A stretch of DNA of 64,000 nt from an uncultured Sphaerochaeta sp. (GCF_963677315.1 NZ_OY781939.1:1054001-1118000); one strand, 5' to 3'; positions 53,871 to 62,420 are shown, counted from the first letter of the stretch. Numbers and translations are program-made. The notes: a model not told the origin generated them from the sequence alone.

Positions 53871-54296
53871 CTAAGATCTCTTGCCTTTGATCAAGTTCCA
53901 AGGAAACAATCCCTCTTTGTACAGCAAGGCAAGAGCTATCAAGCCCTGGACTGCTCCGATGATGAAGAAGAGTACATGAAGGAAAACCACGGTTTGAATG
54001 ATCAGGACCTGTACTACAATCCACACAATCATGGATCCTCCGAGCAGGCCAGCAACATACCCAAGATACTTGTTCTGCTTTAACAAGAGTATGATACTGG
54101 ACAGATTGCCGACTCCAAACAGTCCAAATAGAACTATGCCAGGAATCAGAAAGGTAGAGAATGGAGATCCCTGTAACATCTCAGTTGTGGCTCCAGCAGG
54201 AGTCAAGGGATCGACCAGACAAGCATATCCACCTGCTAACGCACCCAATCCAACGATCAAATTAATGAGTAACAAAATGATACGAAATAGTTTCAT
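53871..54296 (-). CDS. Four-helix membrane protein of unknown function
   Basis: 141 residues with four predicted membrane helices (about 4-26, 48-70, 76-97, 100-122). Segments include LLLINLIVGLGALAGGYACL, FLIPGIVLFGLFGVGNLSSI and FFIIGAVQGLIALALLYKEG. GGGAGG lies 8 bases before the ATG. It stands alone between the DOMON operon and the TRAP operon. No family recognised. Confidence 0.65.
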   Translation of the reverse strand: MKLFRIILLLINLIVGLGALAGGYACLVDPLTPAGATTEMLQGSPFSTFLIPGIVLFGLFGVGNLSSIILLLKQNKYLGYVAGLLGGSMIVWIVVQVLIIQTVVFLHVLFFIIGAVQGLIALALLYKEGLFPWNLIKGKRS

Positions 54297-54419
54297 GATT
54301 CAGGCCTCCCAGACCTGCCAAGAAAAAATACTATCAGTAGAAATTCGTAGAAGCTAGAGAAAGAACCAGTCAATTCTGTAAAAATGTATAGATTCATTCA
54401 AGAAGAATCAACTTTTGGA

Positions 54420-54435
54420 ATTATACGCGTGTAAT
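54420..54435. promoter_or_regulatory. 16-bp near-palindrome in the dctP upstream region
   Basis: ATTATACGCGTGTAAT is symmetric except for one base pair. It lies about 100 bases upstream of the dctP -35 in the 340-base gene-free stretch 54297-54639, which is otherwise AT-rich and holds only the dctP promoter and a second dyad. A distal operator is possible. Confidence 0.3.
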
Positions 54436-54535
54436 ATATTCAGCAATTTTCAGCATTATTTTTGAAATTATGTACAATAATTATATCCAAAAGTATCAAT
54501 ATCTCGCTATTCATACTTTTTTCATAAAAACTGTT

Positions 54536-54607
54536 TTGACATTTGGAAATTCGTCCCGTATGCTAAAGAAAAAAGAGTTGTAGAAATTAAGCTTAATTAT
54601 GCTTAAT
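54536..54607 (+). promoter_or_regulatory. dctP promoter with downstream dyad
   Basis: TTGACA (54536-54541), 17 nt, TATGCT (54559-54564). Downstream, ATTAAGC-N8-GCTTAAT (54586-54592/54601-54607) is a perfect inverted repeat inside the leader, suitable for a repressor or an RNA hairpin. Confidence 0.6.
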
Positions 54608-54639
54608 CTTTAAACTCAAAATGCATTCAGGAGGAAAGA

Positions 54640-55653
54640 ATGAAAAAAGTTCTATTTACCCTATTGGTTCTGGCTCTGGTAGTGATGCCGGTCATGGCCC
54701 AAGGAAGCAAGGAAGCTGCAAGTGGGGACGATTATAAGCTCGTATTGAAAATGAGCCACGTATTCGCACCCAATGAACAGCTGACAAAGTCCCTCGACAT
54801 GGTTGTCAAGAAAATCAGCGATCGCACTAATGGTGCAATTGAGATACAACACTACCCACAGAGCCAGCTGGCTGTCTACAAAGACGGCGTTGAGCAGGTT
54901 GCCCGTGGTGCGGACTTCATCAGTGTTGAAGACCCATCTTACCTTGGTGACTATGTTCCCGATTTCAACGCTTTGGTTGGACCAATGCTCTACAAGAGTT
55001 TTGACGAGTATGAGTACATGATCCAGACCGATTTGGTGAAAGGCATGCTGAAAGAACTGGAAGAAGAGCACAGAATCAAGGTTCTCGCTCTGGATTACAT
55101 CTTCGGTTTCAGGAATATGAAGACCAACAAGGTCATCACCACCCCTGCTGATCTCCAGGGAATGAAAATCAGGACTCCTGGAAGCCAGTTGTTCATCGAT
55201 ACCATCAATGCAATGGGTGCAACCGCTACCCCTCTCGGGTTCAGCGAAACCCTGAGCGCAGTACAGCAGGGTGTTGTTGACGGACTGGAAGGTACCATGG
55301 ATGCGTATGGATCCAACGGTAGTGCTGAAGTTGCCAAGAACATGGCTCTTACCCAACACTTCCTCGGGACCTGTGGCGTATACATCAATGTTGATGTCTT
55401 CAATGCAATTCCTGAAGAGTATCAGACCATTATCGAGGAAGAGTTCACCGCTGGTGCCCAGCACATGATCAGTGAAATCTCCAACAACTATGAGGCCACA
55501 AAAGCTAAACTCGAGGCTCAAGGCAACAAGTTCAACGAAGTTGACTCTGCTGCATTTGCCGCAACCGTTACCAGCGTCTATGAGAACATGAAGGGTGTCA
55601 CTCCTGGCATCTATCAGATTCTGCAGGACGAATTGGCCAAGATGCCCAAGTAA
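54640..55653 (+). CDS. dctP: TRAP transporter solute-binding protein, DctP family
   Basis: 337 residues. Signal peptide MKKVLFTLLVLALVVMPVMA, then a periplasmic DctP fold. The conserved Arg-bearing segment is DLQGMKIRTPGSQLFIDTIN, and GATATPLGFSETLSAVQQGV and VDGLEGT are family hallmarks. The Arg suggests a carboxylate ligand. GGAGGAAAGA gives a strong ribosome site. First gene of dctP-dctQ-dctM-GDPD. A 96-base gap with a stable hairpin separates it from dctQ. Confidence 0.95.
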   Translation: MKKVLFTLLVLALVVMPVMAQGSKEAASGDDYKLVLKMSHVFAPNEQLTKSLDMVVKKISDRTNGAIEIQHYPQSQLAVYKDGVEQVARGADFISVEDPSYLGDYVPDFNALVGPMLYKSFDEYEYMIQTDLVKGMLKELEEEHRIKVLALDYIFGFRNMKTNKVITTPADLQGMKIRTPGSQLFIDTINAMGATATPLGFSETLSAVQQGVVDGLEGTMDAYGSNGSAEVAKNMALTQHFLGTCGVYINVDVFNAIPEEYQTIIEEEFTAGAQHMISEISNNYEATKAKLEAQGNKFNEVDSAAFAATVTSVYENMKGVTPGIYQILQDELAKMPK

Positions 55654-55667
55654 GTGTATCTGTCCTA

Positions 55668-55723
55668 TACAGGTCGAGGATTGTCGGTGTATGCTACAAA
55701 ACACTGGTCGTCTTCGACCTGTA
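55668..55723 (+). other. Stable intercistronic hairpin between dctP and dctQ
   Basis: TACAGGTCGA (55668-55677) pairs perfectly with TCGACCTGTA (55714-55723); an inner CGGTGT/ACACTG stem extends it. No long T run follows (CTTTATCTTC), so it is more likely a 3'-end stabiliser or partial attenuator that keeps receptor mRNA above permease mRNA. Confidence 0.6.
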
Positions 55724-55749
55724 CTTTATCTTCAAGGAGAACGTGATCA

Positions 55750-56235
55750 ATGCACCAAGCCGTAAAGAAAGTGCTATCCAACCTTGAGCTCGTCATCGCC
55801 AGTGCTGCCATTATTGTCACCACTGTCTTGGTCATGCTCAATGTCTTCACGCGCTACTTCCTGAAAACCGGCATTTACTGGTCAGAGGAAGTTGCAACCG
55901 CCTGCTTTGTCTGGTCGGTCTTCATAGGCGCTGCCGCAGGATACAAGCATCGAGCCCATGTAGGTGTCGATATGCTGGTCAATCTCTGCCCCCCCAAAAC
56001 AAAGAAAACAATCACCATCATCGTTGATCTTGTCCTACTGTTGATCAATGGATATATAACCTATATTGCAGTCATTTATCTCTCGCTCTCCTATAAGAAA
56101 CCCACACCGGTACTGGGAATTTCGACTGCATACATCAGTTCATCGATTCTCGTCAGCTTTGCACTGACAACCATCTATTCAATCTATTTCCTGGTCAAGG
56201 ATATTAAACAGCCTGCACAAGGAGGTACCACATGA
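55750..56235 (+). CDS. dctQ: TRAP transporter small permease, DctQ family
   Basis: 161 residues, four membrane helices (about 15-35, 48-68, 88-108, 130-152). Typical motifs are LVMLNVFTRYFLKTGIYWSE and CFVWSVFIGAAAGYKHRAHV, the latter being the conserved DctQ core. AAGGAG is 10 bases upstream. Stop overlaps the dctM start (ATGA). Confidence 0.92.
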   Translation: MHQAVKKVLSNLELVIASAAIIVTTVLVMLNVFTRYFLKTGIYWSEEVATACFVWSVFIGAAAGYKHRAHVGVDMLVNLCPPKTKKTITIIVDLVLLLINGYITYIAVIYLSLSYKKPTPVLGISTAYISSSILVSFALTTIYSIYFLVKDIKQPAQGGTT

Positions 56236-57527
56236 TTGCCTACCTCCCCATCATTCTGGTATTCATCCTGTACTTCTCAAGCATTCCCATCGCCTATGCA
56301 CTGTTTGGGTCCTCACTCTTCTACTTTGCGGTAATCGATACCAGCAGTCCGGTTGACTTGATCCTCCAGAAGTTTGTCACCAGTACCCAATCCTTCCCGC
56401 TCCTTGCCATCCCATTCTTTGTAATGGCAGGATCGATCATGAACTATGCAGGTATCAGCAAGAAATTGATGCAGTTCGCTGATGTCCTCACCGGCCATAT
56501 GGCAGGAGGCATGGCGCAGGTCAATGTACTGTTGAGCCTACTTATGGGAGGTGTATCCGGTTCAGCCAATGCTGATGCAGCGATGCAGAGCAAGATGTTG
56601 GTCCCTGAAATGGAGAAAAGAGGATATGACCGCGCATTTTCCACAGCAATTACCGCTGCATCTTCTGCCGTCACTCCGGTCATTCCCCCAGGGATCAACC
56701 TGATCATTTATGCCTTGATCGCCAATGCATCAGTTGGACGGATGTTTGCTGCAGGATATGTCCCTGGCCTCATCATGACCATCAGTTTGATGGTGACTGT
56801 CTCCATCATCTCAAAGCGTCGTGGCTACCAGCCTGTACGAGAGAAGAAAGCCGGGACAAAGGAAGTTGTTCATCAGCTTCGCGATTCCATATGGGCCCTA
56901 CTCTTCCCTTTCGGTATCATTGCAGGACTCCGAATCGGCATGTTTACCCCTTCCGAAGCAGGAGCAGTGGCGGTGCTGTACTGCATCATCGTAGGAAAGT
57001 TCATCTACAAGGAACTGGGAAAGGAACACATCATCCCCGTGCTAAGGGAAACCATCTTTGGAACCAGTGGTGTAGTTCTGATTATCGTCTCTGCCTCTGT
57101 CTTTGGATACTACCTGAACTGGGAACGCATCCCTCAGGCAATGGCTAGTGGACTGCTTACCATTACCCAGAATAAGTACCTGATGCTGATGATCATCAAC
57201 GTCCTCTTCCTTGTAATGGGAATGTTCCTGGAGGGAGGAGCTGCCATGATCATTCTCGCGCCCTTGCTCGTGCCGGTGGTGACCCAGCTCGGTATTGATG
57301 TCATCCATTTTGGTCTGATCTGCATTGTGAACATCATGATCGGAGGACTCACACCCCCATTCGGTTCAATGATGTTTACCTGCTGCAGCATCACCAGATG
57401 TAGTTTGCAGGATTTCGTGAAAGAGGTAATTCCTTTCATTGTTGCCCTGCTGATTTCATTGTTGCTTGTAACGTATATTCCCATTATCACCCTCATCGTG
57501 CCTAACTTGCTCTATGGGGTTGCCTGA
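56232..57527 (+). CDS. dctM: TRAP transporter large permease, DctM family
   Basis: 431 residues, about 12 membrane helices. Conserved DctM features include FPLLAIPFFVMAGSIMNYAG, LMGGVSGSANADAAM, AITAASSAVTPVIPPGINLI and GGLTPPFGSMMF. It forms the sodium-coupled channel of the TRAP system. The GDPD gene follows after 21 bases. Confidence 0.95.
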   Translation: MIAYLPIILVFILYFSSIPIAYALFGSSLFYFAVIDTSSPVDLILQKFVTSTQSFPLLAIPFFVMAGSIMNYAGISKKLMQFADVLTGHMAGGMAQVNVLLSLLMGGVSGSANADAAMQSKMLVPEMEKRGYDRAFSTAITAASSAVTPVIPPGINLIIYALIANASVGRMFAAGYVPGLIMTISLMVTVSIISKRRGYQPVREKKAGTKEVVHQLRDSIWALLFPFGIIAGLRIGMFTPSEAGAVAVLYCIIVGKFIYKELGKEHIIPVLRETIFGTSGVVLIIVSASVFGYYLNWERIPQAMASGLLTITQNKYLMLMIINVLFLVMGMFLEGGAAMIILAPLLVPVVTQLGIDVIHFGLICIVNIMIGGLTPPFGSMMFTCCSITRCSLQDFVKEVIPFIVALLISLLLVTYIPIITLIVPNLLYGVA

Positions 57528-57548
57528 TTACGAACGGAGGTACCTATT

Positions 57549-58283
57549 GTGAAGATTTACGCCCACCGAGGGTATAGTGGATGCTATCCAGAAAACACCA
57601 TGCTCGCCTTCCAGAAGGCCTGGGAAGCAGGCAGTGATGGCATTGAGCTCGATGTCCAGTTGACCAAGGACGGTGAGTTGGTGGTAATCCATGATGAAAC
57701 CCTTGATAGAACCACAGACCGCACTGGACGCGTTTGTGACTATACACTGGAAGAACTGAAAACATGTAATGCTGCAGCAAAGAGCCAACTTGCAAACTCA
57801 TTCATGACCATCCCCACCTTTGAGGAGTACTGCACTTGGGTGGCAACCACAAATCTGGTTACCAACATCGAGATCAAGAGCAGTGTCATTTATTACCCTG
57901 AGATTGAGGAGAAGACCCTGGAGATGGTAAGGCGTTACCAATTGGAAGAGAGAACCCTGATCTCCTCTTTCAACCATCTCAGTCTATGTGCGGTGAAGGC
58001 CATAGCCCCTTCCATCCTGTGTGGAGCTCTTGTTCCTGAGACCGGGTTGGTTAATGCAGGTCATGCTGCAGAGAAGTTTGGGTTTGAGTGTTTCCATCCA
58101 CCTTACTGCACCATGAACAAGGAAGCTGTACAGGAGTGTCACAATCACCAGATCCAGGTTAATGTCTGGACGGTAAACACCATGCATGAGCTTATAGACT
58201 GCTACAACTGGGGATGTGATGGCGTTTTCACCAACTATCCTGATGTGTGCAGGGCGTTTGTGGATGCGCAGAAAAACAGCTGA
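57549..58283 (+). CDS. Glycerophosphodiester phosphodiesterase
   Basis: 244 residues starting with GTG (GGAGG 8 bases upstream). GDPD motifs are intact: IYAHRGYSGCYPENT (His/Arg/Glu), GIELDVQLTKDGELVVIHDE and NIEIKSS, with a late QVNVWTVNT. No signal peptide, so cytosolic. It cleaves glycerophosphodiesters to glycerol 3-phosphate and an alcohol. Placement after dctPQM suggests that the TRAP system may import a substrate or product, but this is inference. Ends with a strong terminator. Confidence 0.92.
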   Translation: MKIYAHRGYSGCYPENTMLAFQKAWEAGSDGIELDVQLTKDGELVVIHDETLDRTTDRTGRVCDYTLEELKTCNAAAKSQLANSFMTIPTFEEYCTWVATTNLVTNIEIKSSVIYYPEIEEKTLEMVRRYQLEERTLISSFNHLSLCAVKAIAPSILCGALVPETGLVNAGHAAEKFGFECFHPPYCTMNKEAVQECHNHQIQVNVWTVNTMHELIDCYNWGCDGVFTNYPDVCRAFVDAQKNS

Positions 58284-58306
58284 CTCTATAATATGTCTAG
58301 GATTGT

Positions 58307-58333
58307 GGGCACATGCAAATGTGCCCCTTTTTG
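58307..58333 (+). terminator. Terminator of the TRAP/GDPD operon
   Basis: Stem GGGCACAT/ATGTGCCC with a GCAA loop, then CTTTTTG. Confidence 0.88.
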
Positions 58334-58343
58334 TTGGATAGAC

Positions 58344-59354
58344 CTATACCTGATTATATCGTTTCAACACCCGTAGAGCGCGGAGGGTTACCCACTCGCT
58401 ACTCACCCCTTTTTTCCCTATCGGAATAAGCAGACGGTCACTTCCGTAGGTATTGTCAGCATTCCACCGTCCATGCTCATCCTGTTTTGAAACTACCAAT
58501 TTCATTGCCTCTTCCATTCTCTGATCTTGCACCCCAAGCGATGTAAGAATATCAAGTATTTCCAATACATCACTTTGATACATCATAGGAAAACCAAATG
58601 AACGCCAACCAGGTTTAGCTACTCGGTCCAAGTCGTGGCTTCGTTTAAACAGGTGATGAATGAACAGGAATTCTACCATCTGGTCATATTTGGCGTACAT
58701 GGCTGTAGTCCAACGATCCTTGGGGAATGCGCTGAAGGCCTTCAGGGATTTTACCACCCCCATGAAACAGGTATGATTTCCCCAGCACTCCTCATAGCGG
58801 TTGTAAGGTGGTCTTTGCCTCTCTACTTCAATCCCATCATTGGTTACCATGATGTCTACAAGAAACGACAAGGCTTTCAACACTCTTGGATCATCACGAT
58901 AGCCCAATCTGGAAAGACTCCACACCATATTCCCGGTTAGACACGGTATAACTTCTGAGGCTCTGCCACCACCACTCTTAGAGGAGTGCATGGAAAAGCC
59001 TCCATCAGTCCTCTCCTGCGCATGTTCGAAGAGATACTCACAATACATCTCGATCGCAGGAATTCGCGTTGCTCCCATCTCAGCCAATACAATGAGAGAC
59101 CAAACCAACCCTTCATACTTGTATGTATAGTATTTCGGGAATGCTGCCTCATAGGCAGGTTCGCTCATCGCTCGAAGGATCTCTGGAACATAGCCTTGCT
59201 GCATGATCAGAGTTTTTTCCTTCTGTACCCGGTCATCTTCAGGGGATGCATCCAGCAGGTCAACAAGTGTGAAGTACCTCATTGAAGGACTTTCAGATGA
59301 CAACAACCAAGATATCGTTTGCTCTGAAGCTGTGTACCTTCCTGTTCTTTCCAT
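58344..59354 (-). CDS. Alpha/alpha-toroid (terpenoid-cyclase-like fold) protein of unknown function
   Basis: 336 residues. The sequence consists of helical repeats of the prenyltransferase/squalene-cyclase toroid type (SPSMRYFTLVDLLDASPEDD, TGNMVWSLSRLGYRDDPRVL, FGFPMMYQSDVLEILDILTS). Conserved-looking Cys/His positions (VIPCLTGNMVW, ECWGNHTCFMG) might bind a metal. Related proteins are sometimes misannotated as nitrogen-fixation proteins. No signal peptide. AGGAGA is 10 bases upstream. Role unknown. Confidence 0.65.
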   Translation of the reverse strand: MERTGRYTASEQTISWLLSSESPSMRYFTLVDLLDASPEDDRVQKEKTLIMQQGYVPEILRAMSEPAYEAAFPKYYTYKYEGLVWSLIVLAEMGATRIPAIEMYCEYLFEHAQERTDGGFSMHSSKSGGGRASEVIPCLTGNMVWSLSRLGYRDDPRVLKALSFLVDIMVTNDGIEVERQRPPYNRYEECWGNHTCFMGVVKSLKAFSAFPKDRWTTAMYAKYDQMVEFLFIHHLFKRSHDLDRVAKPGWRSFGFPMMYQSDVLEILDILTSLGVQDQRMEEAMKLVVSKQDEHGRWNADNTYGSDRLLIPIGKKGVSSEWVTLRALRVLKRYNQV

Positions 59355-59456
59355 AGCTACCGGTCTCCTGTTCCCGCGTGTGCTGGATATTCAATTTTCC
59401 ATTGAATATTGTTTTATAGTATATACCTACAAGCTCAAACGTAAAGGATTTACATA

Positions 59457-59783
59457 TTAACAGGAGGGACCATCTTCATTGAGCACTTTGCATAGGCATG
59501 CATCACCTGGCAGGAACACCGTATCCAAGAACCCTGTGAGGTGCTTCACCTTCTCCCTGTTGATCCCATAATACATCCATTTCCCCTTTCTCGATGCGGT
59601 GATGATTCCCACATTCTTGAGTATGGATAGATGATGGGAGAGGGTTGGTTGGCTTACATTGAAATACTTCTGTATCTCACAGACACACAACTCCCCACAA
59701 CTGAGAATATGGACGATGCAGATCCTCGTTGGGTCTGCGATGGCCTTCAACAAATGGGAACCATTTTCAAAATCGATGTTCAT
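59457..59783 (-). CDS. arsR: ArsR-family metalloregulator
   Basis: 108 residues. Winged HTH (VSQPTLSHHLSILKNVGIIT) with the As(III)-sensing pair in ELCVCEI (Cys33, Cys35; Cys29 close by), and extra C-terminal Cys (DACLCKVLNEDGPSC). It should repress itself and the divergent ACR3 gene and release DNA when arsenite binds. The leader contains the ATTGA/TCAAT operator described at 59813. AGAGG 5 bases before ATG. Confidence 0.93.
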   Translation of the reverse strand: MNIDFENGSHLLKAIADPTRICIVHILSCGELCVCEIQKYFNVSQPTLSHHLSILKNVGIITASRKGKWMYYGINREKVKHLTGFLDTVFLPGDACLCKVLNEDGPSC

Positions 59784-59807
59784 TGAAACCTCTATAAAAC
59801 CATGGTA

Positions 59808-59833
59808 TATAAATTGATAGATGTCAATATATA
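59808..59833. promoter_or_regulatory. ArsR operator
   Basis: ATTGA-TAGATG-TCAAT (59813-59828) is a perfect inverted repeat, extended to TATA.ATTGA...TCAAT.TATA over 59808-59833 with one mismatch. This matches the usual ArsR/SmtB operator form and lies 25 bases from the arsR start. A weaker dyad TAGTAT-N12-ATACTA (59903-59926) contains another ATTGAT. Confidence 0.75.
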
Positions 59834-59943
59834 TAGCATATCACATACCATGAAGTAACACTTAAAATTTTTTTATTATATTTTAATGTATATATTTGTT
59901 TGTAGTATAAATTGATCTACATACTATCGTATTCAGAGTTATA

Positions 59944-59973
59944 TTGACAAACTTCTATATATAATCCTATAGT
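59944..59973 (+). promoter_or_regulatory. ACR3 gene promoter
   Basis: TTGACA (59944-59949), 18-nt spacer, TATAGT (59968-59973), 32 bases before the GTG start. The dyad at 59903-59926 lies directly upstream. Confidence 0.6.
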
Positions 59974-60005
59974 TTTCCTAGACATTATTGCGAAGGGGGT
60001 GTTTT

Positions 60006-61064
60006 GTGAGCAACAAGAACAATATAACAGGGATCAGTTTCTTTGAACGATACCTGACTCTATGGGTGCTTCTTTGCATGGCCACAGGTGTATTGATCGG
60101 TGTATATCTTCCCCAGATTCCTCATTTTCTCTCCCGGTTTGAATATGCAAATGTATCAATTCCTGTAGCTATCCTGATCTGGCTCATGATCTACCCCATG
60201 ATGCTCAAGGTCGATTTTCATAGCATCAAGCAAGTTGGGCAAAATCCAAAAGGCCTTATGATTACCTGGATAACCAACTGGCTTATCAAGCCTTTCAGCA
60301 TGTATGCCATCGCCTTCTTCTTTTTCTTTATCGTGTACAAGGCCATCATTCCCGAAGGCCTTGCCAGGGAGTACCTGGCAGGGGCTGTTCTCCTGGGGGC
60401 TGCGCCCTGTACTGCAATGGTATTTGTATGGAGCCATCTCACCAGAGGTAATCCAGCGTATACCTTGGTTCAGGTTGCAACCAACGATCTCATCATTCTT
60501 GCAGCATTCGTACCCATCGTGGGACTGCTACTCGGAATAAGTGGTATCAGCATCCCCTGGATGACGCTCTTCCTCTCGGTGGTGCTCTTTGTGGTCATTC
60601 CCCTTGGTGCTGGCTGGTTCAGTCGTGTGCTGATTACACGCAGTCATGGCCTGGAATACTTTGAAAATACCTTCATTCCCAAATTCAGCAATGTGACCAT
60701 AACTGGTCTGCTTCTTACCCTGATCATCATCTTCTCATTCCAGGGACAGACAATCATAGACAACCCACTCAATATCATCCTGATAGCCATACCGCTCATC
60801 ATCCAGACATTCCTCATCTTCTTCATAGCCTATCTCTGGGCCAAAGCGTGGAAACTGCCGCATGATGTGGCTGCACCTGCGGGAATGATCGGAGCCTCAA
60901 ATTTCTTTGAATTGGCAGTAGCTGTCGCTATCTCAGTCTTTGGACTGCAATCAGGAGCGACGATTGCTACCGTAGTAGGAGTTTTGGTGGAGGTTCCAGT
61001 CATGTTGACCTTGGTGGGAATTGCAAACCGTACTAAACGGTGGTTTCCTGCTTCTCAATCCTGA
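60006..61064 (+). CDS. ACR3-family arsenite efflux transporter
   Basis: 352 residues from GTG 60006 (AAGGGGG 7 bases upstream; an earlier TTG is unlikely). Ten membrane helices with ACR3 hallmarks: VLIWLMIYPMMLKVDF, the Cys-bearing LLGAAPCTAMVFVWSHLTRG and PAGMIGASNFFELAVAVAIS. It exports arsenite by ion exchange. Divergent from arsR, with no arsenate reductase in the window. Its 3' end overlaps the convergent alkyltransferase-like gene by 10 bases. Confidence 0.95.
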   Translation: MSNKNNITGISFFERYLTLWVLLCMATGVLIGVYLPQIPHFLSRFEYANVSIPVAILIWLMIYPMMLKVDFHSIKQVGQNPKGLMITWITNWLIKPFSMYAIAFFFFFIVYKAIIPEGLAREYLAGAVLLGAAPCTAMVFVWSHLTRGNPAYTLVQVATNDLIILAAFVPIVGLLLGISGISIPWMTLFLSVVLFVVIPLGAGWFSRVLITRSHGLEYFENTFIPKFSNVTITGLLLTLIIIFSFQGQTIIDNPLNIILIAIPLIIQTFLIFFIAYLWAKAWKLPHDVAAPAGMIGASNFFELAVAVAISVFGLQSGATIATVVGVLVEVPVMLTLVGIANRTKRWFPASQS

Positions 61065-61363
61065 AAACCAGGATTCCACTGATAGGATTCCATGGCAATT
61101 GTACCATCAGAGAGAAAGGATATTCCCTCTGACTCGAGCATGACTCGTTGGAGCTCAGAGAACTCTTTATTTGCAAGGCTTCCGTCTGATCGGATTACCC
61201 GATGCCACGGGAGATCAGAGGGACACTTTCGCATGGCCCACCCTACGATTCTGGCATTACTTGGACTACCAAGCATGCAGGCGATCTGTCCATAGGAGGC
61301 TACCTTTCCCTCTGGAATTCGGCCTACGATTTCATAGACTTGGGCAAAGAAGGAGTGATTCAC
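61055..61363 (-). CDS. Alkyltransferase-like (ATL) protein
   Basis: 102 residues. MGMT-type DNA-binding domain: VYEIVGRIPEGKVASYGQIA, VGWAMRKCP. The PCHR active site is PWHR (LPWHRVIRSDG), so the alkyl-accepting Cys is replaced by Trp53. This is the ATL signature: it flags O6-alkylguanine for nucleotide excision repair rather than repairing it directly. uvrC is in the same window. Start overlaps the upstream lipoprotein stop (ATGA). Confidence 0.92.
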   Translation of the reverse strand: MNHSFFAQVYEIVGRIPEGKVASYGQIACMLGSPSNARIVGWAMRKCPSDLPWHRVIRSDGSLANKEFSELQRVMLESEGISFLSDGTIAMESYQWNPGFQD

Positions 61364-61911
61364 GTTGCCTTCTCCCAGAGAGCAGCAAGTGTGGAAAGCG
61401 CAAAAGAATTCACCTCCCCCTTCACATAGCCCGTAATCGTACCATCGGTACTGACAACAACCAGTGTGGGCTCCCCATCAATGGGGATTTCTGCCTGCTC
61501 GGCAAATTTCTCTGCCTTGGAAAGAAACAACACTCCACCCCGCTCTGGGTCGATCAATCCTTCAAAACTTCCAGCAAGCCCCCTGCGTATAGCCCCACGA
61601 ACAAAGAAGGGAGCTCCTTCTATGACGGAGATGTGGTAGAACGGGGCATAGCGTAGTGAATCATCACTCCCTTCAACCGCATCTTGCCAAGCGATGAGTG
61701 CTGCTTGTTGTACCTCCCCATTTTCCCTGGAGGTACCAATATTCAAGGCAATCAGGATAGGGGAATCTTTGATCAGGTCTGTAGGGAATATAAATTCAGT
61801 ATCAGCAAAACTCTTCACTTTTTCCTCAGGGAATGTCCCCGAGAACAGGAACTGGTTGCAACTCAGCAGAAGAAAGAGCACAATAGTGAGAAATATCATC
61901 GTTCTTTTCAT
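61360..61911 (-). CDS. Lipoprotein of unknown function
   Basis: 183 residues. Lipoprotein signal MKRTMIFLTIVLFLLLSC with Cys18 lipidated. The mature part has alternating strand-helix character (SPILIALNIGTSRENGEVQQ, ERGGVLFLSKAEKFAEQA, EPTLVVVSTDGTITGYVKGE) that may be a thioredoxin-like fold, but no CxxC is present. GGAGCTACC precedes the ATG. Co-transcribed with the ATL gene. Confidence 0.65.
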   Translation of the reverse strand: MKRTMIFLTIVLFLLLSCNQFLFSGTFPEEKVKSFADTEFIFPTDLIKDSPILIALNIGTSRENGEVQQAALIAWQDAVEGSDDSLRYAPFYHISVIEGAPFFVRGAIRRGLAGSFEGLIDPERGGVLFLSKAEKFAEQAEIPIDGEPTLVVVSTDGTITGYVKGEVNSFALSTLAALWEKAT

Positions 61912-62008
61912 GGTAGCTCCTAGTATAGTGCCAAACCGCTGATTCCTGTAGAGCTATTTTCCGGTAATCACATGGCAATGAAAGATTGATGATATTACGG
62001 AGGACAGC

Positions 62009-62362
62009 ATGTGGTACTACATCATTAAAATTGGGATTTCAGCTCTTACCATCACCCTAGTCAGCGAAATAGCCAAACGCAGTTCCCTATTCGGTGCCTT
62101 GATTGCATCTCTCCCATTGACCTCACTCTTGGCAATCCTCTGGATGCACTTTGAGAAAACCCAGGACACCGCCATAGCGCAGCTTTCCCAGTCAATCTTC
62201 TTTCTAGTGCTTCCTTCCCTTGCATTCTTTGCCCTTTTCCCCTTCTTGCTTCATCGCGGAATGGCTTTCTGGGGAAGTTTCATGCTTGCAAGTGGAGCAA
62301 CGATTGTGCTCTACTTCCTTCTCATCGCCATTCTCAAGCACTACAACATCGCAACACTCTGA
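62009..62362 (+). CDS. DUF3147-like membrane protein
   Basis: 117 residues with four helices (about 5-25, 30-46, 60-80, 88-110). ITLVSEIAKRSSLFGALIAS and PLTSLLAILWMHFEKTQD resemble the DUF3147 family, whose function is unknown. GGAGG 6 bases before the ATG. No partner is evident. Confidence 0.72.
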   Translation: MWYYIIKIGISALTITLVSEIAKRSSLFGALIASLPLTSLLAILWMHFEKTQDTAIAQLSQSIFFLVLPSLAFFALFPFLLHRGMAFWGSFMLASGATIVLYFLLIAILKHYNIATL

Positions 62363-62420
62363 ACTTTCATCTTTTCTCTTGTGTTCCTCATGAAGCTGCT
62401 CGATACTACAGAGGGGCTTT

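Noticed and set aside
54661..55704. Long open frame of 347 codons on the minus strand opposite dctP
   Set aside because: dctP is a clear DctP receptor with signal peptide and ribosome site; the opposite frame has no recognisable motif or start signal and mirrors codon bias of dctP.
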